64,000 bases of DNA from Cyclobacterium plantarum (GCF_011290685.1 NZ_JAANYN010000003.1:355341-419340), one strand, 5' to 3'; positions 27,140 to 37,451 are shown, counted from the first letter of the stretch. The notes: generated by a model not told the origin, from the sequence alone. Made by a program: numbers and translations.

Positions 27140-29542
27140 ATGAGAAATTATTTATTGTTGCTGGTCTTATTTTTTGGGATCCACTGGGCACAGGCCCAGG
27201 ACGGAGTTATTCAGGGAAAAATCACCAACCCTATTAACAACAACCCCATTCCCTTTGCCAATGTGATCGTACAGGGACTGGAAACGGGGGCGGTTTCCGA
27301 TGAGGAAGGTAATTACTCCATTACTGGAATCGAGCCTGGTCTTTATAATGTCAAGGCATCTTTTGTAGGATTTAAATCAAAAACTTTTTACGAGGTCCAA
27401 GTAGGTAGGGCCAGGCCTGTGCAGTTGGATTTTGAACTTGAAGAAGATGCCTCCAATCTGGAAGAGGTGGTTGTCGATTCTGAATTTTCCAGGTCAGAGG
27501 AAACGCCATTGTCTGCAAGGAAACTAAATGCGAATGAGATAGAACGCTATCCGGGTGGGAATAGGGATATCAGTAGGGTGATTCAGTCATTACCCGGAGT
27601 AGCAAGTACTGCCAGTTTTAGAAATGATATCATCATCAGAGGAGGGGCTCCCAGCGAGAACAAATTTTTTATCGATGAAATCGAGGTGCCAGTCATCAAT
27701 CACTTTGCTACTCAAGGCTCCTCAGGGGGGCCTGTGGGTATTTTGAATGTAAACCTGATAAAAAATGTAGAGGTGATCAGCGGTGGCTTTCCCGCTAACA
27801 GGATGAATTCCCTGAGTTCCTTTTTTGAATTTCAATTAAAAGATGGTCGGCGAGATAAGATGTTTACCCAGGTTACGGTGGGAGCCAGCGAATTGACCCT
27901 ATCCAATGAAGGTCCGATAGGAGAGCATACTACTTATATTTTTTCTGCCAGGAGGTCTTATTTACAGGGTCTTTTTCGGCTGCTGGGGCTTCCTTTTTTA
28001 CCCACTTTTAATGACTTTACTTTCAAAACCAAAACAAAGATCAATGATAAGACAGAGCTGACAGTTCTCGGAGTGGGAGCGATTGATCAGTTCTCACTGA
28101 ATTTTGATGTACCGGATGAGGAAAATACAACCGAAAGGGAAAACAGGCTTTACCTTTTGGATAATCTCCCCATTTCCACCCAATGGAATTATGCCACCGG
28201 AGTGAAATTAAAGCGGTTTCGGGACAACGGATTCTGGACATTTGTACTAAGCAGGAATATGTTAAATAACAGGTCCTATAAGTACTCCCAAAATGATGAT
28301 TCCCGGGAAGAAAACCTGTTGTTTGACTACCTCTCTCAGGAAAGTGAGAATAAATTCCGTGCCGAAAACAGTATTTTTAAAGATGGTTTAACTTTTCAAT
28401 ATGGCGTGAATTATGAGTTTAGCCGATACCTGATAGAAAATTTTGACCGGCAGGTTTTGGTTGATGACGGACAGGAATTAAATATTTCATCCATTTCGCT
28501 TTTCAATAGTTATGGGGCATTTGCCATGGCAAGTAAAAAATATTTGGATGACCGATTGTTGGTCAATGCGGGTCTGCGCATGGACGGAAGCGATTTTGGG
28601 AAAACAGCCAGTAATCCTTTGAACCAACTAAGCCCCAGGTTTTCTACCAATTATCAACTGAACGAAAACCTTTTCTGGAACGCCAATGCGGGTATTTACT
28701 ACCAAAAACCCCCCTATACCGTCCTGGGTTTTCAAAATAATGAAGGGGCTTTCATCAATCAGGAAAATGATGTTCGCTTTATCCGGGCTACCCATTTAAT
28801 TTCAGGTTTTGAATGGCAGTTTCCTGCAAAAAACAGAAAAGTCTCTGCGGAAGTTTTTTATAAAAAATATGGTAATTATCCCAGTTCCATCAGGAACGGG
28901 ATAGCATTGTCAAATTTGGGTGCGGATTTTGGCGTAATCGGAAATGAACCGGTGAATTCTGATGCAGAGGGTAGGGCTTATGGTTTGGAATTATTGGCCC
29001 AACAACGGCTGTTTAATGATTTTTATGGCATTGCTGCGCTGACTTTGGTGAGGAGTGAGTTTACCAATCCAAATACAGGTTATCTGCCATCTTCCTGGGA
29101 TAACAGGTTTATAGTAAGCCTTACGGCAGGAAAGCGATTGCCCAAGGATTGGGAAATTGGTGGTAGATGGAGATTTTTGGGAGGCACACCTTATACCCCT
29201 TATGATTTTCAGGCTTCTTCTTTGAGAAGCAATTGGGATTTATTTAATAGAGGACGATTTGATTTTACCCGTATCAATGCCGAGCGACTCAAAAGTTTTC
29301 ACCAGTTGGATCTTCGGGTAGACAAAAAGTACTTTTTTGATAAATGGAGTTTAAATTGGTATTTTGATATACAGAATGCCTATAATTTTCAAGCCGAACA
29401 GCAGGCTGATCTGGTGCCGCAGCGGAATGACCAGGATGAATTGGTGGTAGACCCGGAAGATCCGAGTCGCTACCTTTTGCGCGAAGTTCCTAATCCGGCC
29501 GGTACAGTTTTACCAACAATTGGTCTGATTGTGGAATTTTAA
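27140..29542 (+). CDS. TonB-dependent receptor with carboxypeptidase-regulatory-like domain
   Basis: This 800-residue outer-membrane receptor has a signal peptide (about 1-19, ending AQAQD) and a CarboxypepD_reg-like domain (about 23-105: GKITNPINNNPIPFANVIV, GNYSITGIEPGLY). The plug comes next (about 125-235: RDISRVIQSLPGVAST, IIRGGAPSENKFFIDEIEVP), then a beta-barrel to the aromatic C-terminus. It is not a SusC protein, because no SusD partner follows and the plug is of the ordinary kind. The substrate is unknown. It lies 70 bp after crtW on the same strand and is followed by an Omp85-type barrel. Confidence 0.93.
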   Translation: MRNYLLLLVLFFGIHWAQAQDGVIQGKITNPINNNPIPFANVIVQGLETGAVSDEEGNYSITGIEPGLYNVKASFVGFKSKTFYEVQVGRARPVQLDFELEEDASNLEEVVVDSEFSRSEETPLSARKLNANEIERYPGGNRDISRVIQSLPGVASTASFRNDIIIRGGAPSENKFFIDEIEVPVINHFATQGSSGGPVGILNVNLIKNVEVISGGFPANRMNSLSSFFEFQLKDGRRDKMFTQVTVGASELTLSNEGPIGEHTTYIFSARRSYLQGLFRLLGLPFLPTFNDFTFKTKTKINDKTELTVLGVGAIDQFSLNFDVPDEENTTERENRLYLLDNLPISTQWNYATGVKLKRFRDNGFWTFVLSRNMLNNRSYKYSQNDDSREENLLFDYLSQESENKFRAENSIFKDGLTFQYGVNYEFSRYLIENFDRQVLVDDGQELNISSISLFNSYGAFAMASKKYLDDRLLVNAGLRMDGSDFGKTASNPLNQLSPRFSTNYQLNENLFWNANAGIYYQKPPYTVLGFQNNEGAFINQENDVRFIRATHLISGFEWQFPAKNRKVSAEVFYKKYGNYPSSIRNGIALSNLGADFGVIGNEPVNSDAEGRAYGLELLAQQRLFNDFYGIAALTLVRSEFTNPNTGYLPSSWDNRFIVSLTAGKRLPKDWEIGGRWRFLGGTPYTPYDFQASSLRSNWDLFNRGRFDFTRINAERLKSFHQLDLRVDKKYFFDKWSLNWYFDIQNAYNFQAEQQADLVPQRNDQDELVVDPEDPSRYLLREVPNPAGTVLPTIGLIVEF

Positions 29543-29570
29543 ACCTACAATGTAGTATCTTCGGGCCTTG

Positions 29571-30719
29571 ATGAAGAAATTTTACCTCTTTATTTTGGCC
29601 TGGATTCCTTTCTTTATTGTGCCTGTCGCCTCTCAGGATATACCAGGTTCAGACAGCCTTCAGGTTAAAACCAATACAGTAGACAAGCTTTTTGGTTTGG
29701 CTGACAGGGTGGTAGAGGCTTTGAGTACTGATACCTGGACTTTTATTCCGGCATTGACCTATTCCCCCGAAACCAGTCTTGGCCTAGGTGGGAGGGCATT
29801 GAAGATTTTTCGTACCAGCCGGGGGGAATTGACTGATACCAGGCCGTCTTCCCTACCCCTGACTTTGCTATATACCCTAAATCACCAATTGATTATCACA
29901 GGCGAATTGGAACTTTGGATGAATGAAAACAAGTCATTTTTAAATAGCAGGATAGCTTTTTCAGATTATCCCTTTCAATTTTCCGGTATAGGGAATGAAA
30001 TTACATCAGCTGAATATTATGCTACCAGATATTTTTATTTTCATCTCTACTATGAAAAAATGCTTGGAAAAGGAATTTATCTTGGGCCCAGGTATGAATT
30101 TAGGGTTGATGACATTTATGATAAAACACCGGGGGGATTGCTGGAAGCAGGAAATATACCCGGAAGTAATGGGCAGCGGTTGTCGGGTTTGGGCCTGGCC
30201 TTGAATATTGACAGAAGGGATAATATTTTTCAGCCGGGCAGTGGCGTATATCACCAGATTTCATGGATGAAGTTTCATTCTTTTTTTGGCAGTAATTTTG
30301 ATTTTAGCCAATGGATTTTAGATTTCAGGAAATATTGGCCCATCAAAGAGAGGCAGGTACTTGTGGGCCAAGCCAGATTTAGTTTTACGCAGGGGAGGGC
30401 TCCCTTTCAACATCTTTCTTTGATAGGCGGAAGTGACCTGATGCGGGGGTATTTTGAAGGCAGGTACCGGGACAAGCATGCGATGGTTTACCAGTTGGAA
30501 TGGAGGTTTCCGGTCTACCAAAAGCTTAAAATGGTTGGATTCGGAAGCATTGGTCAAGTAGGGCGCAGTCTGAAAGAATTTGGTGTTAATCCCAACCTGA
30601 GATTTGCAGGTGGGGTAGGTTTTAGGTACAGACTGAATGACGAAGGGCTTCATTTGAGAATTGATTTTGCATATGGGGACCAGGCTGCTTTTTATTTTGG
30701 ACTTAATGAAGTGATCTGA
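29571..30719 (+). CDS. Omp85/BamA-type outer-membrane barrel protein without POTRA domains
   Basis: This 382-residue protein has a signal peptide (about 1-22) and a barrel resembling the C-terminal surface-antigen domain of Omp85 proteins. GGSDLMRGYFEGRYRD (near residue 290) corresponds to the loop-6 RGY/F motif of the family. There is no space for POTRA domains before the barrel (about residue 60 onward), so it differs from BamA and TamA and may be an orphan transporter. The TTG three bases upstream is disregarded in favour of the ATG. It follows the TonB-dependent receptor by 28 bp and may be co-transcribed with it. Confidence 0.85.
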   Translation: MKKFYLFILAWIPFFIVPVASQDIPGSDSLQVKTNTVDKLFGLADRVVEALSTDTWTFIPALTYSPETSLGLGGRALKIFRTSRGELTDTRPSSLPLTLLYTLNHQLIITGELELWMNENKSFLNSRIAFSDYPFQFSGIGNEITSAEYYATRYFYFHLYYEKMLGKGIYLGPRYEFRVDDIYDKTPGGLLEAGNIPGSNGQRLSGLGLALNIDRRDNIFQPGSGVYHQISWMKFHSFFGSNFDFSQWILDFRKYWPIKERQVLVGQARFSFTQGRAPFQHLSLIGGSDLMRGYFEGRYRDKHAMVYQLEWRFPVYQKLKMVGFGSIGQVGRSLKEFGVNPNLRFAGGVGFRYRLNDEGLHLRIDFAYGDQAAFYFGLNEVI

Positions 30720-30749
30720 ATTGTTAGTTTGTAATTTACCGAGGTAATC

Positions 30750-31364
30750 ATGGATATAAATGCACTAAACAAACTGTTTGGAAACGTGGATATTTATTTA
30801 TTGGATCAATTGCTGAAGGGCCGGTTCAATAAGGAAATGATCATTCTGGATTCCGGTTGCGGGGAAGGAAGAAATACACATTACTTTATTCAGCAGGGGT
30901 ATAAAATCCTCGGTACTGACAGGAATCCTACGGCCATTAATATGGCAAGAATTACCGCAAAAACCCTGGATCCCACCTTTGATCCTGAGCGTTTTCAGGT
31001 AGCCAATGTGGAGGAGCTTCCTTTCCATGATGGTGCTATAAATGCCATTATAAGCAGTGCGGTGATGCATTTTGCCGATGACTTGGCACATTTTATGAGC
31101 ATGATGCAGGAACAGATGCGTGTGCTGGCGCAAGGAGGATTGTTTTGGTTAAGAATGTGTACCGATGCAGGGGGCTGTTTTTCACAGGGCACAGAAGTGC
31201 AACAAAAACAACAGCTTCCTGACGGAACAGAGCGTTTTATTCTCACAGAAGACTTGACCCGTACCATCATGCAACAATTCGGGTTGATACCATTAGAACC
31301 AATGAAATCTGTATTGGTACACGGACAAAGGGCTATGGGGGTCTTTATGTTCCAAAAGGATTAA
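30750..31364 (+). CDS. Class I SAM-dependent methyltransferase
   Basis: This small soluble methyltransferase has 204 residues. Motif I is ILDSGCGEGRNTHYF (about 31-45), the acidic residue after strand 2 is in LGTDRNPTA, and a later motif reads AIISSAVMHF. The pattern fits methyltransferase domains 11/25. The substrate is unknown. The C-terminal GQRAMGVFMFQKD closes the fold. It follows the Omp85-like gene by 30 bp and precedes the TRIC-like gene by 11 bp on the same strand. Confidence 0.88.
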   Translation: MDINALNKLFGNVDIYLLDQLLKGRFNKEMIILDSGCGEGRNTHYFIQQGYKILGTDRNPTAINMARITAKTLDPTFDPERFQVANVEELPFHDGAINAIISSAVMHFADDLAHFMSMMQEQMRVLAQGGLFWLRMCTDAGGCFSQGTEVQQKQQLPDGTERFILTEDLTRTIMQQFGLIPLEPMKSVLVHGQRAMGVFMFQKD

Positions 31365-31375
31365 CACCAATAAAT

Positions 31376-32002
31376 ATGTGGGAATTTATGGTGATACAAA
31401 TGGACTTACAATACGCCCTTGAACTGATCGGCACCTATTTTTTTGCCATTTCCGGTGCGCTGGCTGTTCAGGATAGGGAACACGATTTGTTTGGAGCAGG
31501 ATTTACCGGTTTTATTACTGCTATCGGAGGAGGCAGTCTAAGGGATATTTTGTTAGGAGCTTATCCCTTGGTGTGGATTGGGAATGTGAATTTTTTATAT
31601 GCCATCTTTGCCGGGCTGATCACTACTTTTCTTTTCTCATCGGTAGTGGGCAGACTCAGAAAAACGTTTTTTTTATTCGATACTCTTGGTATTGCTTTTT
31701 TTACCATTTTAGGGGTGGAAAAATCTTTGCTTTTAGGTTTCAGGCCAGAAGTAGCAGCGATCATGGGCATGTTCAGTGCAGTTATGGGAGGGGTAATCAG
31801 GGATACCCTGACCAACGTGATGCCTATTTTATTCAGGAAAGAGGTATATGCCTCTGCCTGTTTGGCTGGAGCAGTATTGTATTTGGGGCTGGATTATTTT
31901 GGTCTGGGAAGAAACATCAATTTATTATCCTCCATCGCCCTGATCATTTTGATCAGACTCATTGCTGTAAGATTCAAACTTAGCTTACCTACCCTGAAAT
32001 AA
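31376..32002 (+). CDS. TRIC-type cation channel family membrane protein (UPF0126/YadS)
   Basis: This 208-residue polytopic membrane protein has about seven hydrophobic segments and an internal duplication marked by GGGSLRDILLG (about residue 50) and GGVIRDTLTN (about residue 135). These are the paired glycine-rich motifs of the UPF0126/trimeric intracellular cation (TRIC) channel family. Bacterial members form trimeric potassium-permeable channels in reported structures. The physiological role here is unknown. The ATG at 31376 is used; Met9 would also leave a complete first helix. Confidence 0.88.
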   Translation: MWEFMVIQMDLQYALELIGTYFFAISGALAVQDREHDLFGAGFTGFITAIGGGSLRDILLGAYPLVWIGNVNFLYAIFAGLITTFLFSSVVGRLRKTFFLFDTLGIAFFTILGVEKSLLLGFRPEVAAIMGMFSAVMGGVIRDTLTNVMPILFRKEVYASACLAGAVLYLGLDYFGLGRNINLLSSIALIILIRLIAVRFKLSLPTLK

Positions 32003-32092
32003 AAAGTAGAAGGATAAAATGACAATCGGCAGGGGTAAATTTTAATCAAATAGGGTATATCTTTAAAGGCACAATCAAATTTAATTAATTTT

Positions 32093-32818
32093 ATGCAAAT
32101 CAATATTTTTCAAAGTAGTAAAGCACTTCACCAGGCTATAGCAAACAAGATTATCCAATCGGTAAAAACCAAACCAGGCAGCGTATTGGGTTTGTCTACC
32201 GGTAGTTCTCCAGTGGAAACCTACACCTTACTTGGCCGGGACCACAAAGAAAATGGGACAGATTACCACAGGATAGTGACATTTAATCTGGATGAATATG
32301 TAGGATTGAAAGGAAGTCACCAACAAAGCTATCGCTACTTCATGAATATCCATTTGTTTAACCAGCTCAATATTCCCCTGGAGCAGACACATGTGCCGAT
32401 AGGTGTTGGAGATTTGGAATCCAATTGTGAGGAATATGAGCGCCAAATCCAGGCTGCAGGCGGGATTGATTTGCAATTGTTGGGTATAGGAATCAATGGA
32501 CATATTGGTTTCAATGAGCCGGGAACTTCATTTGAAAGCAGCACTCATGTGGCACCGCTTTTAAAGGAGACCATTGAAGCCAATGGCCGTTTTTTTGAAA
32601 CAACAGAAGAAGTACCCACAAAAGCAGTGACAATGGGAATTAAAACCATCATGGAGACCAGGGAAATAATTCTTTTGGCCTATGGCAGCCATAAGGCAGC
32701 AGCCGTCAGGGACATGGTGAATGGGCCGGTTACGGAGGCGGTTCCTGCCAGCATACTCCAAAAGCATGCGCATGTAACGTTGTATTTGGATGAGGAAGCT
32801 GCGGCCTTGTTGCAATAG
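32093..32818 (+). CDS. nagB: Glucosamine-6-phosphate deaminase
   Basis: NagB converts glucosamine 6-phosphate to fructose 6-phosphate and ammonia, the committing step of amino-sugar catabolism. The 241-residue protein has GLSTGSSPVETY, the active-site loop TFNLDEYVGL (with Asp and the catalytic region) and LGIGINGHIGFNEPGTSF (the acid/base His lies in NGHIGFNEP). It starts at ATG and appears to be alone: no nagA or transporter is beside it. It is convergent with the histidine kinase gene, 27 bp away. Confidence 0.96.
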   Translation: MQINIFQSSKALHQAIANKIIQSVKTKPGSVLGLSTGSSPVETYTLLGRDHKENGTDYHRIVTFNLDEYVGLKGSHQQSYRYFMNIHLFNQLNIPLEQTHVPIGVGDLESNCEEYERQIQAAGGIDLQLLGIGINGHIGFNEPGTSFESSTHVAPLLKETIEANGRFFETTEEVPTKAVTMGIKTIMETREIILLAYGSHKAAAVRDMVNGPVTEAVPASILQKHAHVTLYLDEEAAALLQ

Positions 32819-32845
32819 TTGAATAGGAGGAAGGGGGAAAGGTGT

Positions 32846-35845
32846 CTAGTCCGTATGGTTGGGCTGGTTCATGATCAGGTTACGGAGGTGAATTTTAAAA
32901 ACTGTACCTTTTCCTACCTCACTTTCAATTTGGATTTTACCATCATTGGCCCGGATTTGCTCTCTGACAAGGTATAGGCCTAATCCCTTTCCTTCCACAT
33001 GGTTATGAAACCTTTGGTAAAGACCAAAAATACGATCCCCATACCTTTCCAGATCAAGCCCGATGCCATTGTCCTCAAACCTGATCACACAATAATTTTT
33101 CTCTTTATAGGTAGAAATCCAAACTTCCGGAGGCCTGTCAGGATGCCTGTATTTTACAGCATTGGTCATAAAATTCATGAAAAAATTTTCTAGATGGGCA
33201 TAGACATAATTCATTACTTCCAAACCGGAAAAATCCTTGTGAATCTTTATCCCTGATTCTTTCAACTGGTTAAAAAGGCTTTTCTCTACATTGTTGAGAA
33301 GCATTTTGAAATCTATCGGCTCTACTTTCGGGATTTTTTGTTTTTTGATGGAAACCACTTCGATCAGATCTTGCAGGGTTGCGTCCAGAAGATTGGTGGA
33401 TATTTTTAAATTTTCCAAAACTTCCTTGTTTTCGGGGTCCGCAGGATCTTCTTCATTAAACAGATCTATCAAAAGAGAAATGTTAACTATTGGAGCCCGT
33501 AAATTATGAGATACGATATAGGCAAAGCGCAGCAGTTCTTCATTGTGCGATTTTAAATCTTTGATCAGCTTTTCCCTTTCAGCTTCCAGTTTTTTAGCTT
33601 CGGTGATGTTTTGTTTTACCAAAAGAATCCGGTCTGTCACCTGCGAATGATTCATCAATGGAACACCAATTTTTAAAAATCTTTGTTGATTGGCTTCTAT
33701 TTCGTAGGAAACTGTTTTCCCCTGTAAGATTTTTTCCAGATTTTTTTTGGTGATGGCTAAATTTTCGCCGGAGTACTGATCCAGATGATTGGTTCCAAAC
33801 AGTTTTTTTGGATCTGTATTGGACAGTCTGTACTCCTCCCCATCAGTAAATATATAATTAAAAGATTTGTCGAGTACGTCTATAGTGCCCCTGGGGAAAT
33901 TTTCCGCAATACTTCTGTACAGTTGCTCGGATGCGATCAATTTCTTTTCCGAATGCGTTCTGTCGGTAATATCATCGACAAATACCACATAGGAAACTTT
34001 GTTTTTCCTTCCGTATTTGATTCGGGTAAAGGATATCTTGAGCTCCTTGAAGTCCTCCTCGCCATGTGGAAGTAAGTAGTATGCTGTACTTTTTTTTGAT
34101 TTAGAGAATTGGGTGATAACCTCTTGCAAACTATGTTTTTTACCATCTTTGATCAACACGGTTTCCATCAGATTATCCTTTTTTTTCAGATTAAAAACCG
34201 GCAGTGTCTTGTTGTTGATCAGCGTGGTCTCAAATTGATGATTGACTGCAAAAATGGCATATGCTGTGCCATTTAGGATGGCATCATGCATGAAGTTGGT
34301 TTCTTGTAAGGTGGATTCAAATCGGTATTGAAGCAATTCTTTACCTATCCAGTCACCCAATATGCGAAATAATTCCTTGTAAAGGTTTGTGTTTAATAAT
34401 GGTTTATCATGTAGGAAACAAAGGGTGCCAATTTTGATATTTTTTTTGTCTAATAAGTCTAACCGTATCAGAGATGAAATACCATTTTTTTCCAAAAATG
34501 AAGTGAAGATGGGTAAGTCCAGGTCACGGATGTCTTTGATCAACAGGCTGGATTGAGGGTATGGTTTGTAGAGTTCTTCATTGATGAATTTTGTCCATTT
34601 TTCCGAAGTGTTTTTTAACTTTTTACCAGATTTTCTTACAGAAATTAACTCATAAGAATGATTTACTGGGTTAAGATTGGCGATCATGCCATAGGTAAAA
34701 CCCAATCTTTTAAAGATCAACTGATTGATTTCATCAAATAGAGTGGAACCCTTAAAAAGGGTGGAAATTTCAGATACCTCCTGTAATGTTTTCTGGATAA
34801 ATTCCTTATCAGAAAGATTTTGAAGTAATCCATCTTTTTCTTTGAGGTGTTTCTGGGCTTGTCTTATATCTGAAACATCATTAAGAATGCCTACCAGTAT
34901 GGTTTTTTTTGAGGGGATATTATAAAAAACCTTCAAACTGTTTTTCAGGTGCAGGTATTCTCCATTTTTCTTTTTGACCTGGTAGGTAAATGTATAGGCA
35001 TCTTTTTCATAGTGGTCGGTGAAGAGAAAGTCTTTGACCTTGTTTCTGTCATCAGGGTGAATGATCTCCAGCCAATCCCAGACGGAAAACCTTTTGAACC
35101 TGGGTTCCTGATACCCAAGCAACTCATTAATGGCTCCAGACCAAATCATTTCCCGGTCTTCTTTCAGGTATTCAAAATAAATGATACCCAAAAAGCTGTT
35201 GCTCAGGTAATTTGATTCTTCTTCAATGAGATTTGGGACCCTGGGCCTTTTGGGATCCTTTTTTAAGGTAAGTAAATGGTAGCCATTTTCCAGGACATTG
35301 ACATCAAGTTTTAAAATACCAAGATCCAATTTCAGGCCTTCTAAATGACCTTCACAAAGTTGTTTTAGTTTGCCGGTATCTGATATGCTGTATTTTTCAT
35401 ACAGGTACCTGCAAAAAGCCTCCAAATTTTCGGGAAAATATCCTGAAGGATTCTTGAAATCAGTGAAAATCCTTTTTGTTTCGGCATGGACTATCCAGGA
35501 CGAATGAATCTGCGAAGGTCGAATAGGATTGATCATGGCATTGACCAGATAGGTGCCGTCTGGCTGGGCCATGGTAAAACCTTCTATTCTCACCCAGTTA
35601 AAAGTAGATTGGTTCAGGAAAAAGGGAACTTCCAAATTCTCCCCGCACCCCATAAAATCATAAATGGTTTCAAATACAGGATTTTTGGTCGTTGGGAAAA
35701 TTTGATTAAAAAAATCTGATTGGTAAAATTTCAACGGATCACTGAAAATTCTGAAGAAACCTTTCGATACGTAAAGGGTCTCAAAATTCTCATCACCTGT
35801 TTTCTTAAAAGTGAGTAATAAATTGTTAAAAATCTTATCAGGCAT
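32846..35845 (-). CDS. Cytoplasmic multi-PAS sensor histidine kinase
   Basis: This 999-residue signal-transduction kinase has no transmembrane segment. The domain order read from sequence is an N-terminal PAS-like region (about 15-110), a PAS/PAC domain (about 210-330, with IIHPDDRNKV), a GAF-like region (about 355-505), and PAS-like domains (about 515-630 and 640-750). A HisKA domain follows with phospho-acceptor His780 in IVSHNLRAP. The HATPase_c domain has the N-box NFMTNAVKYR (Asn895) and the G-boxes EDNGIGLD and GKGLGLYLV. The ligand is unknown. No response regulator lies next to it, so its partner is an orphan elsewhere. Confidence 0.92.
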   Translation of the reverse strand: MPDKIFNNLLLTFKKTGDENFETLYVSKGFFRIFSDPLKFYQSDFFNQIFPTTKNPVFETIYDFMGCGENLEVPFFLNQSTFNWVRIEGFTMAQPDGTYLVNAMINPIRPSQIHSSWIVHAETKRIFTDFKNPSGYFPENLEAFCRYLYEKYSISDTGKLKQLCEGHLEGLKLDLGILKLDVNVLENGYHLLTLKKDPKRPRVPNLIEEESNYLSNSFLGIIYFEYLKEDREMIWSGAINELLGYQEPRFKRFSVWDWLEIIHPDDRNKVKDFLFTDHYEKDAYTFTYQVKKKNGEYLHLKNSLKVFYNIPSKKTILVGILNDVSDIRQAQKHLKEKDGLLQNLSDKEFIQKTLQEVSEISTLFKGSTLFDEINQLIFKRLGFTYGMIANLNPVNHSYELISVRKSGKKLKNTSEKWTKFINEELYKPYPQSSLLIKDIRDLDLPIFTSFLEKNGISSLIRLDLLDKKNIKIGTLCFLHDKPLLNTNLYKELFRILGDWIGKELLQYRFESTLQETNFMHDAILNGTAYAIFAVNHQFETTLINNKTLPVFNLKKKDNLMETVLIKDGKKHSLQEVITQFSKSKKSTAYYLLPHGEEDFKELKISFTRIKYGRKNKVSYVVFVDDITDRTHSEKKLIASEQLYRSIAENFPRGTIDVLDKSFNYIFTDGEEYRLSNTDPKKLFGTNHLDQYSGENLAITKKNLEKILQGKTVSYEIEANQQRFLKIGVPLMNHSQVTDRILLVKQNITEAKKLEAEREKLIKDLKSHNEELLRFAYIVSHNLRAPIVNISLLIDLFNEEDPADPENKEVLENLKISTNLLDATLQDLIEVVSIKKQKIPKVEPIDFKMLLNNVEKSLFNQLKESGIKIHKDFSGLEVMNYVYAHLENFFMNFMTNAVKYRHPDRPPEVWISTYKEKNYCVIRFEDNGIGLDLERYGDRIFGLYQRFHNHVEGKGLGLYLVREQIRANDGKIQIESEVGKGTVFKIHLRNLIMNQPNHTD

Positions 35846-35986
35846 CTAGAGCTTTGAATGGATTACTACTGATCTATAAACAAATATCTTAAATATTTAA
35901 GAAAATTTATATTAAAACCGCAAAATAGATCTGATTATCAAAATTTTATATAGGAAGTTCATTAAATAATATGTATGAATAAAAAA

Positions 35987-37246
35987 TTACAATTGTTTTT
36001 CGAGTAAAAAGGTAATATTATGTATGGTGCTCTCATTTTGGTCTGATGGATTGGTCCGCAAAAGTTCCAGGGAAATGACTTTGCCTTCCTCCGATCTTAA
36101 TAGTTCAGTGATCTCTGAAAGTTCCCAGAAGACGGCTGGTATTTTATTGATGGTAATGATTTCATCAAACATTTTTACGCCCTGACGATCTGCCGGAGAA
36201 TCTTCCCTAACCTGGCTGATGTAAAATCTTTTGTCTTCGGCAGAGTAAACCCTCACCATTAGACCGCTCATATCGTACTTGAATTCGTCGCCGAATTTTG
36301 CTCCTTTTTTATAAAGCATTCTTTCGCGGGGATAATCCATGATGATTTTCATTCGGTTAAGAATGTCCGAGCCCAGACTACCTTCTCTCCCTGTTTCAAT
36401 AATTACCTCCGAAAATTCATTTTCTTCCGGATAGGAGGTGATGACATTTCTAAACCTTAAACCCTCAATATTAACTCTTTTAACCCTGCCTACAAATCCG
36501 AACAAATCTCCTCCTAAAGAACGGCCGAGGTCACTCTCCAGGTTCTTTTCCGGGAGGACAATGTTTTCGTTGGTTTCCATATTCAGGAGTAAACCATGAT
36601 TGGCTCCTGTGTCAATGAGCAATTTGGCTGCTAAGTCAGGCCCGCTTAATTGCCTGATAGTAGTTTCAATGTAGGGTTTGTTGCCCTGCAGTTCAATCTC
36701 CATTTTTCTATACCCGAAAGGGCGCCATTTCAATGCAGACCTTCTGTAAAAAACTACGGTACTGTTATCGTAATCAATTTTAACGGGGTTATTTTTGAAA
36801 AATTCATGACCGATTACGCCGTAGACAGGGACTCCGATTACCTTTTCCAGCTCAAGAAAATCTTCATCCAACACCAGAATGGCCTGAAATATTCCTTCCA
36901 CCGGCCCCAAATCAAAATGGTTGTTGGGTGATACAGAGGCACTCAAAACGGTTTTTCCATCCGCGCCAACCAAATTGAGTTTCCGGGTATACTGCATCTG
37001 CATTTTATCAGCCAGGGTTTTGCTAAAGAAAATATTCGATTTCACTCCCGTGTCAAATAAAAAATTGACTTCCTCCCCCCCGTTTATGGAAACAGGCATT
37101 ATGATCAGGCTGTTGGAGTCAACAAAGGGCAATTTGACTTTTCTTTTCTCCTCTTTCATGTAGAAGCCGGGGACCTGGCCTTTCAGGGAAAAAGCAAAGA
37201 AAAATAAAAACAAAAATACAAATGGTCTTTTGATGCTTGGGTGCAT
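35987..37246 (-). CDS. Secreted retropepsin-like aspartic protease with PDZ domain
   Basis: This 419-residue protein has a signal peptide (about 1-23). Two aspartic-protease half-sites follow: FLFDTGVKSN (about 62-71) and LLIDTGANHG (about 210-219). A C-terminal PDZ domain (about 325-405) carries SPADRQGVKMFDEIITINK. The two DTG motifs in one chain resemble a single-chain, two-lobe arrangement, although each lobe could instead work as a dimer. Substrates are not known. It starts at ATG and appears to be a single-gene unit, with AT-rich gaps on both sides. Confidence 0.88.
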   Translation of the reverse strand: MHPSIKRPFVFLFLFFFAFSLKGQVPGFYMKEEKRKVKLPFVDSNSLIIMPVSINGGEEVNFLFDTGVKSNIFFSKTLADKMQMQYTRKLNLVGADGKTVLSASVSPNNHFDLGPVEGIFQAILVLDEDFLELEKVIGVPVYGVIGHEFFKNNPVKIDYDNSTVVFYRRSALKWRPFGYRKMEIELQGNKPYIETTIRQLSGPDLAAKLLIDTGANHGLLLNMETNENIVLPEKNLESDLGRSLGGDLFGFVGRVKRVNIEGLRFRNVITSYPEENEFSEVIIETGREGSLGSDILNRMKIIMDYPRERMLYKKGAKFGDEFKYDMSGLMVRVYSAEDKRFYISQVREDSPADRQGVKMFDEIITINKIPAVFWELSEITELLRSEEGKVISLELLRTNPSDQNESTIHNITFLLEKQL

Positions 37247-37451
37247 AGATGCTTGATTCGAATTGGCAGGTTTAATATATAAAATATATTTCAGTACTAA
37301 GACCTTAACCCCTTTTCTTTGCTGAAGTTTGGATTTTTAGTGAAGTTATTTAGAAAGAATGAAAATAACTCTTCTGGTCTGTTCTTGGAATGTCATTGGG
37401 TTTGATAAATCTAAAAAATACCTCATCTTTAATATTTAGAATGATATAACC

